A stretch of DNA of 64,000 nt from Marininema halotolerans (lineage in GTDB: Bacteria > Bacillota > Bacilli > Thermoactinomycetales > DSM-45169), in assembly GCF_900116235.1 (NCBI RefSeq), contig NZ_FPAA01000006.1:62001-126000 (forward strand), given 5' to 3'. Within the stretch, counting starts at the first letter, position 1. Each line of letters begins with the position of its first letter. Position numbers and translations under genes: made by a program. Below the pieces are notes generated by a model. The model made no database searches. It saw only the letters and a list, made by a program, of their open reading frames with translations, and had not been told where the DNA came from. Below, one piece after another: positions 17,517 to 26,605 of this stretch.

Positions 17517-18926
17517 ATGGTGTCTGATGAAATGGAACAGCTAAACCATGCGATTGCAGAGATCACCGAAATTGCTAAGGGGTTTGGTCTGGATTTTTAT
17601 CCCATGAGATATGAAATTTGTCCAGCCGACATTATTTATACGTTTGGAGCGTATGGAATGCCAACGCGTTTTTCCCACTGGAGTTTTGGAAAAATGTTCC
17701 ACAAAATGAAGTTGCAATACGATTTGAATTTAAGTCGCATCTACGAATTGGTAATTAATTCGAATCCTTGTTATGCTTTTTTGTTGAAGGGGAATAGTTT
17801 GATTCAAAATAAGTTAATTGCAGCCCATGTGCTTGCACACTGTGATTTCTTTAAAAATAATGTCCGTTTTTCGAATACGTCCCGGGATATGGTAGAGAGT
17901 ATGGCGGCGAGCGCTGAACGAATTCGCCAATACGAACGAGAGCATGGGAAAGAGACGGTGGAAAGTTTCCTCGATAGTGTGCTTGCCATCCAAGAACATG
18001 TGGATCCTAGCTTGATAAAAAGACCTCGGCGCAAAAAAGAGAAGAAAGCAGAGGTGCCATTTACACAAAGGTCACCCTATGACGATTTATGGGGACTGGA
18101 TCAGCGAGAAAAAGAAGAAACGTCATCAGAAAAGCAACGCATCCGCGTGCCTGAGGAGCCTGAAAAAGACTTGCTACTCTTCCTGATGAATCATAGCCAA
18201 GAGCTAGAGGATTGGCAACAAGACATTATGACGGTAATGAGAGAAGAGATGCTCTATTTTTGGCCCCAGATGGAAACAAAAATTATGAATGAAGGGTGGG
18301 CATCTTATTGGCATATTCGGATTTTACGAGAAATGGATCTAAGTGAGGAAGAAACCCTCGAATTTGCAAAGTTGAATGCTTCGGTGATACAGCCTTCCCA
18401 AACCTCCATTAACCCCTACTTTCTCGGATTAAAAATGTTTGAGGATATTGAAAAACGTTGGGATCATCCTACACAGGAAGAACAGGAACGCTATGGTCGG
18501 GAAATAGGAAAAGGTAGGGAGAAGATGTTTGAAATACGGGAGGTGGATTTGGATACATCCTTTATACGCAATTATCTAACGAAAGAACTCGTCGAAGATT
18601 TGGATCTTTATATCTTTCAAAGAAATGGAAATGAGTGGGCGATTTCGGATAAGGATTGGAGAAATATTCGAGAACAATTGATCACCTCACGGGTAAATGG
18701 TGGTCATCCAACGATATGGGTCATGAATGGAGATTATCTTAACAACGGGGAACTATATTTAAAACATTCCTTTGAAGGTGTAGAGCTCGATGTGAAGTAT
18801 ATTGAAAAAACACTTCCCCATGTGCACAATCTCTGGGGTAAGACCATTCATATCGAAACGGAAATTGAAAAGAAACCAGTACTATTCACATTCAACGGTA
18901 AGAAATGCCATCGCAGATTTTTATGA
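17517..18926 (+). CDS. spoVR: SpoVR-family protein (stage V sporulation)
   Basis: SpoVR is needed for normal spore cortex formation in Bacillus; its biochemical role is not settled. This protein has 469 residues, close to the family length. Characteristic stretches are '[40 protein letters not shown]', '[23 protein letters not shown]', '[13 protein letters not shown]', '[22 protein letters not shown]' and '[12 protein letters not shown]', all diagnostic. A charged, lower-similarity linker (about 168-205) separates the two conserved halves. ATG 17517 follows GAGGAGGAG. The frame extends upstream to 17424 across the preceding terminator, which rules out the longer form. Confidence 0.95.
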   Translation: MVSDEMEQLNHAIAEITEIAKGFGLDFYPMRYEICPADIIYTFGAYGMPTRFSHWSFGKMFHKMKLQYDLNLSRIYELVINSNPCYAFLLKGNSLIQNKLIAAHVLAHCDFFKNNVRFSNTSRDMVESMAASAERIRQYEREHGKETVESFLDSVLAIQEHVDPSLIKRPRRKKEKKAEVPFTQRSPYDDLWGLDQREKEETSSEKQRIRVPEEPEKDLLLFLMNHSQELEDWQQDIMTVMREEMLYFWPQMETKIMNEGWASYWHIRILREMDLSEEETLEFAKLNASVIQPSQTSINPYFLGLKMFEDIEKRWDHPTQEEQERYGREIGKGREKMFEIREVDLDTSFIRNYLTKELVEDLDLYIFQRNGNEWAISDKDWRNIREQLITSRVNGGHPTIWVMNGDYLNNGELYLKHSFEGVELDVKYIEKTLPHVHNLWGKTIHIETEIEKKPVLFTFNGKKCHRRFL

Positions 18927-18962
18927 TAAACCTCCCCCTGCTGGTCAGGGGGAGGTTTATCA
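18926..18962 (+). terminator. Rho-independent terminator
   Basis: A 15-bp stem (18926-18940 with 18946-18960) lies directly at the spoVR stop. The trailing T tract is weak. Confidence 0.7.
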
Positions 18963-19006
18963 ATTTATAATGGAAGGGAGATACATATCGTAAAGGAGTG
19001 GATAGG

Positions 19007-19576
19007 ATGAGTTTGCTAGCCAATATATTGGAACACAATCGCGAGTTTGTTCAGGAAAAGAAATATGTGGAGTATCAAACCACCAAATTTCCAAACAAAA
19101 AACTGGTAATACTTTCCTGCATGGATACTCGACTCACTTATTTGTTACCCCAAGCGATGAATATAAAAAACGGGGACACCAAAATTATCAAAAATGCGGG
19201 TGCAATTGTTTCGCATCCCTTTGGAAGTGTGATGCGAAGCCTAGTCGTTGCGATCTATGAACTCGGTGCCAAAGAGGTATGTGTTGTGGGTCATCATGGT
19301 TGTGGCATGGGAGGCATTCGCCCGGAAGAGACGATTGATAAGATGCTAAACCAAGGAATATCAAGCATTACCATTGATACATTAGAGCGTGCAGGCATTG
19401 ATATACATGGCTGGTTGAAGGGATTCTCATCAGTAGAAGAGAGTATTAAGGAGAGTGTTACGTTAATTCGCCAGCATCCCTTAATTCCAAAAGAAATACC
19501 CGTCCATGGAATGGTCATTGATCCGGAAACAGGAAAGCTAGATGTAGTCACCAGTGGATATGGCAGCAACGAATAA
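19007..19576 (+). CDS. Beta-class carbonic anhydrase
   Basis: This zinc enzyme interconverts CO2 and bicarbonate. It has 189 residues, typical of the compact bacterial beta class. Zinc ligands and the catalytic dyad are visible: Cys-x-Asp-x-Arg in 'LSCMDTRLT', and His-x2-Cys in 'VGHHGCGMGG'. 'NAGAIVSHPFGSVMRSL' is the conserved stretch between them. ATG 19007 is 8 bases after AAAGGAG; the in-frame GTG at 18998 overlaps that ribosome site. It is monocistronic, ending in a bidirectional terminator shared with the giant repeat gene. Bicarbonate could supply acetyl-CoA carboxylase, but there is no genetic linkage to support that. Confidence 0.93.
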   Translation: MSLLANILEHNREFVQEKKYVEYQTTKFPNKKLVILSCMDTRLTYLLPQAMNIKNGDTKIIKNAGAIVSHPFGSVMRSLVVAIYELGAKEVCVVGHHGCGMGGIRPEETIDKMLNQGISSITIDTLERAGIDIHGWLKGFSSVEESIKESVTLIRQHPLIPKEIPVHGMVIDPETGKLDVVTSGYGSNE

Positions 19577-19619
19577 TAAAGAAAGGCGGTGCCAAATTTG
19601 GCACCGCCTTTCTTTATTA
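19575..19619. terminator. Bidirectional terminator
   Basis: A perfect 19-bp stem (19575-19593 with 19600-19618) lies between two convergent genes, with A-rich and T-rich flanks. Confidence 0.9.
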
Positions 19620-19631
19620 CGTTAAAAGCAG

Positions 19632-22600
19632 TTATCGATCTTTGTTTAGTTTCCGTTTTCTTATGGTCTTCCCGTATTTTCCGCTTAGGGTAGTGAAGGG
19701 TTTTTGTTCATTCAACAGGGGTTCATTGGACTCTGTTGATCTAAGTGATGGTTCCTGATATTGAGAAGAGATTTCTGGAGTCGAAGACTCATTGGTCTGT
19801 GAAGGGAGTGTTTTAGATGACGGCTCCTGATGTTGAGAAGAGGTTTCTGAAGTCGAAGACTCATTGGACTCCGAAGGAAGTTCCTTAGATGACGACTCCT
19901 GATGTTGAGAAGAGGTTTCTGGAGTCGATGGCTCATTGGACTCCGAAGGAAGTTCCTTAGATGATGACTCCTTGTGATGCGGATTGGCAGATGTGATTTC
20001 TTGTTCGTTTAGTAAGGGAGGCGATTCTTCGATCTCATTCCACCAAGCTGATTGGACGGGTTCCCAATGATACTTGTCTGGATCCTTTGGCGGAGGATCT
20101 TGGTTGATCGAGTGTACGCCAATCAGATCATGATCGACGGTCTCTTCGGTGGAAGAACTGTTCTTTGATGCATCCACGGCGGCCTGGTTCTCTTCAGAAA
20201 AAGGTTGTTGAGAAACGGAGTTGGTTAGCGCAGTGGCAATCCAGAACAAGGTTCCAGAAAGCGCATGATTGGTATGTGTCCACCGAGAGATTCGTAGATG
20301 AAAGCCAGATTCGGAGGGACCTTCCAAACAGACGGTGCAGGTTGGTTGATTGGTCATGGCGATAGGAATTGCGCCTTGATCGATCAGAGCTGGATCTAAG
20401 TTTACAGTGATCATGGTTTCTTTTTCATTGGCCTTGAGATGAAAGGAGGTAGTTCCGTTTTGGATATAGGGAATATTTTTGGATAACTTTTCTGGTTGAA
20501 TGGATTGATCTTCAAGATGTTCATTTTGTATCGCGTTTCGGGCAATGTGATGAGAGTGGATGGTGGCATCTTTTATATGACGGGGAGAAATGGTGTTTGT
20601 ATTGAGGTGACGCGTATCGATTACTTTATCAGTCAAGTGATTTCCTTGAATTGAGTTTTTTTGTAAATGTTGAGAGGAGATGACCTCGTAGGAGAGGTGT
20701 TGGTTTTTTATTAATTTATCAGTGAGATGGGTAGATAAGATGCTATTTTCACTTAGATGGGGGGATTGAATAATGTCATTTTGTAAGTGTGTGGAGAAAA
20801 TTGCGTTTTTCGAAATATGATTTTTTTTGATGGAGTCGGATGCAAGATGGATTGAGCGAATGGAATCCTTTTGTATATGTTTGCTTGTGATTGCGTTTTT
20901 CGTGATATGTTTTGCGGTGATGGCTTGATCCGCAAGGTGATCTTCATGAATCGAGTTATTTTGTAAATGATTCGATGAGATGGAGTCAATTCTTATATGG
21001 TGTTCTTGGACGGCGTTGTCCGCAAGGTGATCCCCTTGAATCGAATCTTTTTGGAGATGGTGAGAGGCGATCGAATCTTCCGCAAGGTGAGGCTCATGAA
21101 CCGAACCTTCCGCGATGTGTTGGGGGAGAACGGATTTGTTTTGTAAATGGTGTTGAGCAATGGAATTCTCCCTAATGTGGTAATCATTAATTGATCCCTC
21201 TTCAATGTGATCCTTGTGAATCGCATTCACTTGGAGGTGTTCGGAGGCAATACACTCGGTGGTTAGGTGTTGAGGCAGAATGGCTCCTTTGGCAATATGA
21301 GATTGGTCGACGATATGATTTCGCAAGTGGTGGGAATCGATCGAACCCTTTGATAGTTTTAAGGCATGAATGGATTCGTCCGATAGGTGAGAAAGTTGAA
21401 TGGAACCTTCTTGAAGATGCTTCGAGGTGATCGCACCTTCAGTAAGATGTTGCTCTTGAACGGTATCCTCTGTGATATGGGAAGCGTGAATGGCATTTTC
21501 TTTGATATGATGCGTATCGATGGAATCCTTGGCTAGATGAGTTGAATGAACAGAAGCCTCCTGTAAGTGATGAGGAGCAATGGATTCCCCTTGCAGATGT
21601 CGTTCGCCGATGCAATTGTCGGCTAAATGGGAGAGTTGAATGGAACCTTCTTGAAGATGCTTAGAGGTGACTGCACCTTCGGCAAGATGTTGCTCTTGAA
21701 CGGTATCCTCTGTGATATGGGAAGCGTGAATCGCATTTTCTTTGATATGATGCGTATCGATGGAATCCTTGGCTAGATGAGTCGAGTGAACGGAAGCCTC
21801 CTGTAAGTGATGGGGAGCAATGGATTTATTGGTGAGATGATAGTCGTAAATGGTTCGATCTTGAATATGCCGTGATGCAATGGATTCCACTTGCAGATGT
21901 TGTTCGCTGATGCAATTGTCGGCTAAATGGGAAAGTTGAATGGAACCTTCTTGAAGGTGCTTCGAGGTGATCGCACCTTCGGCAAGATGTTGCTCTTGAA
22001 TCGTATCCTCTGTGATATGGGAAGCGTGAATGGCATTTTCTTTGATATGATGCGTATCGACCGAATCCTTGGCTAGATGAGTCGAATGAATGGAAGCCTC
22101 CTGTAAGTGGTGGGGGGCAATGGATTTATTGGTGAGATGATAGTCGTAAATGGTGTGATCTTGTATATGCCGCGAAGCAACGGATTCCACTTGCAGATGC
22201 TGTTCACTGATGCAATTGTCGGCTAAATGGGAGAGTTGTATGGCGTTTTCTTGAAGGTGTTTTGAGGTGATGGTACCTTCAGCAAGGTGTTGCTCCCGAA
22301 TGGCATGATCGGCGAGATGGGAAGTATGGATTGTATGATCTTGAATATGATGGGCGCCAATCGCATCGTTGGTCAGATGATGGGGTTTGATCGAGTTTTT
22401 TTGCAGGTGCTGTGAAGCAACAGACTCTTTTGTAAGGTGGTTTTCATGAATTACATCATTGGTTAGATGAGGGGTTTGAATGGATCCCTCTTTGATATGC
22501 TGAGGGGCGATGGAATTAGAGTCTAGGTGGTGCTCACGGATTGAAAAATTGCCAATATGGGAACTGTGAATGACTTCATCTTGAATATGGCGTGAGCATA

Positions 22601-24458
22601 CCGCATCGTCAGCGATGTGAGGGGATTGGATAGAAGTATGCTGCAAGTGGTAGGAAGTAATCGCTCCTTTGGTCAAGTGTTTTGTGCCGATGATGTTGTC
22701 AGTCAGGTGGGCAATTTGGATGGAGCCCTCTTGAATATGATGGGCCGATACGGAATCAGAGGATAAATGATGGTCACGGATAGCATGATGGGTAATATGA
22801 GGGGTTTGAATGGCGTTCTCCTGCAAATGTTCTTCACCAATAGCCTCATGAGCGATATGAGAAGATTGGACAGCGTTTTTTTGCAGATGGCGTGAGGCAA
22901 CGGTACCCTTTGTTAAATGACGCTCCATAATGGCATCATTATCAATTTTTTCATCGTTAATCGATAAATCACTTACTTTGGAACGTGTGACAGCGTAGTC
23001 AATCAGTTTGTCAGTGGAGATGGATTCAGCGTCAATTTTGGCGGTGGTCACAACTCGATTGGCTAATTTGTTGGGGGTGATTGTCCCATCGAGTATATGA
23101 TGTTCCGCTACCGAGTTGTCTGCGAGGTGGTAGTATTGGACACAGCCTTCATCAAGCAACTCTGCATCAATGGATCGTGGAACGATCTTTGATTTGGAGA
23201 TGGATTCATTTTCAAGGTGTGATTCTTTAATGGCTCCCTTGGTGAGATGGAGACTGTTGACAGAATAGGGCCTAATGATATCGCTATCAACGGAGTGGGG
23301 CGCTATTTTCGATTGTGTGACAATGCCATCTTCTAAGTGATCAGTTTGAACACTTCCTGTTTGAAGATGCTCTTTTCGAATAATTCCTTTAGATAAATGA
23401 GGTGATCTTATAGAATGATCCTTAATATTTTCACTTCCCACAGAGGAGTGGGCTAATTTACTGTTTTCGATGCATTTATCTGTTAAATGGTGGCTCTTAA
23501 CGGTATCCCTTTGCAAATGATGTTCAGCAATCGCATTTTCAGCCAGTTTGGCTGTGTTTACCGATTCATTGGCAAGATGGTTGGTCGTAATGGTCCCTTG
23601 TTTCAAATTGGATGCGTTAATCGATTCATCGGCAAAATGGTCACTATGGATGGTTTTTGCAGCGATATGTTTTGAAAGAATAGCGCCATCTTGAATTTTT
23701 GTGCTTCCGATGGATTGATCCGCCAGACGATTCTCGGTGATGGTGTTTTCTTGGATATGATGGACGCTGATCGATTCTCTTTGTAAATGGTCAGAAGTGA
23801 TAATTTGGGGAGAAAGGTGCTGTCCTTTGATGGATTGGGATATGAGCTTAGTGGAGGAAATGGATCCATCAGCTAGTTTTGAACTGTCTATCCCATGATC
23901 TTGTAAGTGCTTTGTTGCTATTGCTCCCATACGGATGTGTTGTTCATCGATGCTATTTTGCGCAATTTTTTCAGAGGTGATCGCTCCGTCGACAATATCA
24001 TCCGTGTAGATAAATGTTCGAGAAGGACTACTTTTACTACGGGTATTTTTTAATTTTTTCACTTGATCTTCTGATTGTGGATCGGTGTTGGTACTCGTAT
24101 GCGGCTTGTTGATCTTATTGGACATGGTTTCTAAAATAGGGGGTTCTGGGGTTGTGTTTTTAGGTGAAGGATCTTTTGCAAAAGCCGATTCTTTCGGAAG
24201 ATTCTCTGTAGTGGTTTTTTTTGTATCCAAGGGGTCTTTGGAGGTTGTCGCTTTTTTTTGTGATTTGGGAGAGGCTGAATTGGTGGAAGATGTAGTGGAT
24301 TGGGTTGGCTGAGATGGGACCGAAGTCTGGGGGCGAGGAGGGGGCTGTTTTTTAATGTTTTCCATCTCTTGTTGGATGATCTGTTCCAGCACCCATTCGT
24401 CTTCCAATCGCAGAGAACGATTTTGGTTGCGGTTGCCTGGCTTTTTTTTGCGGCTCAC
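19632..24458 (-). CDS. Giant decapeptide-repeat protein, probable fibre-like surface protein (WIAG-tail-like)
   Basis: This 1608-residue protein has four parts. Residues 1-158 are a basic, Pro/Ser/Thr-rich linker with no signal peptide. Residues 159-1328 are exactly 117 ten-residue units with consensus [S/A/T]-I-x-x-x-H-[L/I]-x-x-x. The first units have Lys rather than His at position 6 (AITSEKIAQN, SIGSTKIQDG), like the 'GAITTAKLAD' repeats common in phage tail fibres. A globular domain of about 120 residues follows, containing 'GTLFWIATALTN', which recalls the 'WIAG-tail' family. The tail holds 24-residue Ser/Glu/Pro repeats and a basic end (KYGKTIRKRKLNKDR). I prefer the GTG at 24458, 9 bases after AAAGGG; the frame extends to 24488. 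Lacking a secretion signal, it could be assembled around the forespore from the mother cell. Function is unproven. Confidence 0.8.
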   Translation of the reverse strand: MSRKKKPGNRNQNRSLRLEDEWVLEQIIQQEMENIKKQPPPRPQTSVPSQPTQSTTSSTNSASPKSQKKATTSKDPLDTKKTTTENLPKESAFAKDPSPKNTTPEPPILETMSNKINKPHTSTNTDPQSEDQVKKLKNTRSKSSPSRTFIYTDDIVDGAITSEKIAQNSIDEQHIRMGAIATKHLQDHGIDSSKLADGSISSTKLISQSIKGQHLSPQIITSDHLQRESISVHHIQENTITENRLADQSIGSTKIQDGAILSKHIAAKTIHSDHFADESINASNLKQGTITTNHLANESVNTAKLAENAIAEHHLQRDTVKSHHLTDKCIENSKLAHSSVGSENIKDHSIRSPHLSKGIIRKEHLQTGSVQTDHLEDGIVTQSKIAPHSVDSDIIRPYSVNSLHLTKGAIKESHLENESISKSKIVPRSIDAELLDEGCVQYYHLADNSVAEHHILDGTITPNKLANRVVTTAKIDAESISTDKLIDYAVTRSKVSDLSINDEKIDNDAIMERHLTKGTVASRHLQKNAVQSSHIAHEAIGEEHLQENAIQTPHITHHAIRDHHLSSDSVSAHHIQEGSIQIAHLTDNIIGTKHLTKGAITSYHLQHTSIQSPHIADDAVCSRHIQDEVIHSSHIGNFSIREHHLDSNSIAPQHIKEGSIQTPHLTNDVIHENHLTKESVASQHLQKNSIKPHHLTNDAIGAHHIQDHTIHTSHLADHAIREQHLAEGTITSKHLQENAIQLSHLADNCISEQHLQVESVASRHIQDHTIYDYHLTNKSIAPHHLQEASIHSTHLAKDSVDTHHIKENAIHASHITEDTIQEQHLAEGAITSKHLQEGSIQLSHLADNCISEQHLQVESIASRHIQDRTIYDYHLTNKSIAPHHLQEASVHSTHLAKDSIDTHHIKENAIHASHITEDTVQEQHLAEGAVTSKHLQEGSIQLSHLADNCIGERHLQGESIAPHHLQEASVHSTHLAKDSIDTHHIKENAIHASHITEDTVQEQHLTEGAITSKHLQEGSIQLSHLSDESIHALKLSKGSIDSHHLRNHIVDQSHIAKGAILPQHLTTECIASEHLQVNAIHKDHIEEGSINDYHIRENSIAQHHLQNKSVLPQHIAEGSVHEPHLAEDSIASHHLQKDSIQGDHLADNAVQEHHIRIDSISSNHLQNNSIHEDHLADQAITAKHITKNAITSKHIQKDSIRSIHLASDSIKKNHISKNAIFSTHLQNDIIQSPHLSENSILSTHLTDKLIKNQHLSYEVISSQHLQKNSIQGNHLTDKVIDTRHLNTNTISPRHIKDATIHSHHIARNAIQNEHLEDQSIQPEKLSKNIPYIQNGTTSFHLKANEKETMITVNLDPALIDQGAIPIAMTNQPTCTVCLEGPSESGFHLRISRWTHTNHALSGTLFWIATALTNSVSQQPFSEENQAAVDASKNSSSTEETVDHDLIGVHSINQDPPPKDPDKYHWEPVQSAWWNEIEESPPLLNEQEITSANPHHKESSSKELPSESNEPSTPETSSQHQESSSKELPSESNESSTSETSSQHQEPSSKTLPSQTNESSTPEISSQYQEPSLRSTESNEPLLNEQKPFTTLSGKYGKTIRKRKLNKDR
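19720..19976 (-). repeat. 72-bp (24-residue) tandem repeats in the C-terminal tail
   Basis: Three in-register copies begin at 19976, 19904 and 19832 on the minus strand (pattern HxESSSKELPSESNExSTxE). A degenerate fourth starts at 19760. They encode a low-complexity acidic Ser-rich stalk. Confidence 0.85.
20475..23984 (-). repeat. 117 tandem 30-bp units coding the decapeptide repeat
   Basis: The repeat domain spans 3510 bp, exactly 117 x 30, so all length changes have been whole decapeptides. Units are diverged in DNA sequence but keep Ile at position 2 and Leu/Ile at position 7, with His (or early Lys) at position 6. Confidence 0.9.
21405..22244 (-). repeat. Higher-order 300-bp tandem duplications inside the decapeptide array
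   Basis: On the minus strand, blocks of ten decapeptides start at 22244 and 21944, each 300 bp. A third block starts at 21644 and is 240 bp, lacking two decapeptides. Each begins [S/A]IQLSHLADN and ends SKHLQE(G/N)-like. The copies are nearly identical, unlike the rest of the array. Confidence 0.88.
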
Positions 24459-24700
24459 ACATATCATCCCTTTCTTTTCCACACTCACCTATAGGTATAT
24501 TCATTAGCAACGAATGCCGGGACACTTAGATGAAAACTGGGCGGAAGAAAATATATTTCGTGAGGGTGTTCATGTATCTATGGATAACCTTGAGCTTAAA
24601 GGTTCCTAAGTGATGAATTCATTCGCATGAATTCTCTATGTATGTTGAGTAATACGCAGGAGCAGTAAATAACATTCTCAGGTTATTAAATTGAAATGAA
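24459..24700. other. Upstream region of the giant repeat gene
   Basis: Non-coding, AT-rich sequence. I looked for SigE, SigG and SigK consensus elements on the minus strand and found no complete match. Confidence 0.4.
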
Positions 24701-24741
24701 GGGGTTATTTTGACGATCATCTGGATCATCAAAATAACCCC
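24701..24741 (-). terminator. Terminator of the YheC/D-GNAT operon
   Basis: A 17-bp stem with one mismatch (24701-24720 with 24725-24741) is followed on the minus strand by a T-rich tract. It separates the operon from the giant repeat gene. Confidence 0.8.
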
Positions 24742-24790
24742 TCTCTAATCCGTAGAGAGCGGTTATTTAATGGGGAAAATGCCCTTGGTT

Positions 24791-25264
24791 TTAATGGATC
24801 AGTTCGTAGGAATTAAATTCCTGCTCGCTCCATTCGCCACCACCTAAACAGAGCGTCGGTTTGCCTGTGGGACCCGTCGTGAAATGGAAGGCTCTTAGGC
24901 CCAGTGCGAAGCAAAGCTTCAGGCTCGGGGTATTGTCACAAGCGACTCGTACATAAACACGACCCAGCGAGTGGATGCTCTGTTTAAATAACTCTTCTCC
25001 TACATGACGCTTCCGAAAGTCTGGATGGACGACAATATAGGCTTCATCTAGACCATAATTGCCAAAGAGGATAAACCCAGCGAGTCGTTTTTCTTCCCTG
25101 GCAATCGCGAGGTACGTACCATCTGGGAAGGACGAGGCATTTAGTTTCTTTAACCAACGAAGGGCTTTGTGTGTGATTCGTTTATCCCCATGACGATAGG
25201 AAAATCGAATGAGACGATCACGATAACGGTGAAGTTGTTCAGGGGTTAACTCCTGAGTGAGCAT
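24791..25264 (-). CDS. GNAT-family N-acetyltransferase
   Basis: This 157-residue protein has the GNAT fold, transferring acetyl from acetyl-CoA to an amine. The core strand/loop is 'GTYLAIAREEKRLAGFILFGNYGLDEAYIVVHPDFRKRHVGEELF' (about 50-94). 'VHPDFRKRHVG' is the acetyl-CoA pyrophosphate-binding loop region, and 'VACDNTPSLKLCFALGLRAF' is the usual motif B. The acceptor is unknown. The ATG at 25264 follows AAAGAGGCGG and overlaps the end of the preceding YheC/D gene by 19 bp, implying translational coupling. As the last gene of the four-ATP-grasp operon it may acetylate the same substrate; that is inference. Confidence 0.85.
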   Translation of the reverse strand: MLTQELTPEQLHRYRDRLIRFSYRHGDKRITHKALRWLKKLNASSFPDGTYLAIAREEKRLAGFILFGNYGLDEAYIVVHPDFRKRHVGEELFKQSIHSLGRVYVRVACDNTPSLKLCFALGLRAFHFTTGPTGKPTLCLGGGEWSEQEFNSYELIH

Positions 25265-26589
25265 ATATCCGCCTCTTTCTGCATAGGAAGTTGAAATCCG
25301 CTCAGAAAGATACAGTATTGTAAGAGCCTTCGAAGGGAAAGTTCTCTAATTTTTGGTTCATCAAACTTCATAGGTTTGGCATTGGCTTCAAAAAACCATA
25401 GTCGACCGTTGGTTTCAATTCCCATGTCCATCGACATTTCACCAAGGGTTGCTTGTTTATGAGATTCAATTTTCCGAGCGACTTTTACCCCTGTTTTTTC
25501 AATTTCATGCATGATGGCGGGGGCCTTTTCTCCAAATAATTGGGTCAGTACCGCCTTCGCCTCAGCAATCGAACCTCCCATAGGAACATGGGTACTAATG
25601 GCAGTTGTTCCAGCTACTCGAACACCGAGTCCTGTTTTGGCCCACTCGCCTTTCTCATCACGTTGAAGAAGCAGGCGGAGATCAAAGGGACGGCCTTGGT
25701 ACCTAGCCAGAGGAATTCCTTGTTGTACAATGTATTCGCGACCTTGGGTTAATTTATTGAGTTTTAGATAGAGATTTTTCCAATCGCTAGCATGGTACAC
25801 ATATCGCTTTTCCATCGTTTGTAAAACGATCTCGTAGCCTTCCTCCACTTTACGGGCTCTCATCATCCCATTACCTGCTTTACCATGGACTGCTTTTAGA
25901 TACAAGGTATCATGGTTTGTAATTAATTGATGAAAGTGTTCAACGCTCCCCCATTCATAGGTTTCAGGGAGAAGGTGTTGAAAATCATTAGTGCTTTGTA
26001 AACATTGATGAAGATTCCACTTGTCAAAGAAACTAGGGTTAAAAAGGTGGATATTGGGATTCGCATCAATTGAACGCAAGAGGGATTGTTCCTTGTCACG
26101 ACGCTCAGCTTTCCGTGTGGGAATGCGATTGTAAACGACATGGGGGGTGGGTAGGACGGATTTTATCCATCGTTTTCCCGAAGGTGTATTTTTAAGTAAC
26201 CACCCTTGTACGGTGGAGGAGTTCGGATCAAAACCATCCGCTGTGATCACGTAAACGGTCACACCAATCCGTCTACCCATTCGAATAATATCAGCAAAAT
26301 TGGAACGGTTGCCTCCGAAGGGATTGGAACTTGCTGAGGTAAGAATGGCAATGAAGGGGCCAGCTTCCCATTCACCCTGGCTATTTAAAACGAGACGCGT
26401 AGGCAGCATGCGTGGTGAAGTTCTTTTCTTCGTGCTGTTACGAACCCGTACCTTTTTTTTCAGGTTTGACCCAATGGAAATAGGAAGGTATTCGGGCATG
26501 GGTTGAGTAGAGAAGCGTGGATGTGGGGTGAAAGAAATCACCGATGAACCAGGTTGTATGGTCAACCAACCTGCAGCAGAGTGAGACAT
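25246..26589 (-). CDS. YheC/YheD-family ATP-grasp protein (4th of four)
   Basis: This ATP-grasp ligase-fold protein (447 aa) belongs to the family of B. subtilis YheC/YheD, which are found with the spore coat. Residues 1-90 form the N-terminal beta-rich domain (LTIQPGSSVISF...); the rest is ATP-grasp. The P-loop-like glycine loop is 'LKAVHGKAGNGMMRA', weaker than in its paralogues. 'PFDLRLLLQRDEKGEW' and 'MSMDMGIETNGRLWFFEANAKP' carry the Mg/ATP residues (Asp, Glu, Asn-x-Lys). Members should join a carboxylate to an amine using ATP, but no substrate is known. ATG 26589 lies 8 bases after AGAGGAG; a GTG at 26598 is in frame but overlaps the ribosome site. It is separated by 16 bp from the preceding paralogue. 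Confidence 0.9.
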   Translation of the reverse strand: MSHSAAGWLTIQPGSSVISFTPHPRFSTQPMPEYLPISIGSNLKKKVRVRNSTKKRTSPRMLPTRLVLNSQGEWEAGPFIAILTSASSNPFGGNRSNFADIIRMGRRIGVTVYVITADGFDPNSSTVQGWLLKNTPSGKRWIKSVLPTPHVVYNRIPTRKAERRDKEQSLLRSIDANPNIHLFNPSFFDKWNLHQCLQSTNDFQHLLPETYEWGSVEHFHQLITNHDTLYLKAVHGKAGNGMMRARKVEEGYEIVLQTMEKRYVYHASDWKNLYLKLNKLTQGREYIVQQGIPLARYQGRPFDLRLLLQRDEKGEWAKTGLGVRVAGTTAISTHVPMGGSIAEAKAVLTQLFGEKAPAIMHEIEKTGVKVARKIESHKQATLGEMSMDMGIETNGRLWFFEANAKPMKFDEPKIRELSLRRLLQYCIFLSGFQLPMQKEADICSLRS

Positions 26590-26605
26590 CAGAAACACTC
26601 CTCTC

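Noticed and set aside
20753-23869. Several open frames on both strands inside the giant repeat gene
   Set aside because: They are shadows kept open by the repeat and lack ribosome sites and protein-like composition.
20475-23984. Regular 30-bp periodicity suggestive of a CRISPR array
   Set aside because: There are no unique spacers. The period is fully explained by an open reading frame of decapeptides in strict register.
24459-24700. SigE/SigG/SigK promoter for the giant repeat gene
   Set aside because: TGAATA, CATACATA and ATATACCTATA occur, but none pairs with the other element at correct spacing.
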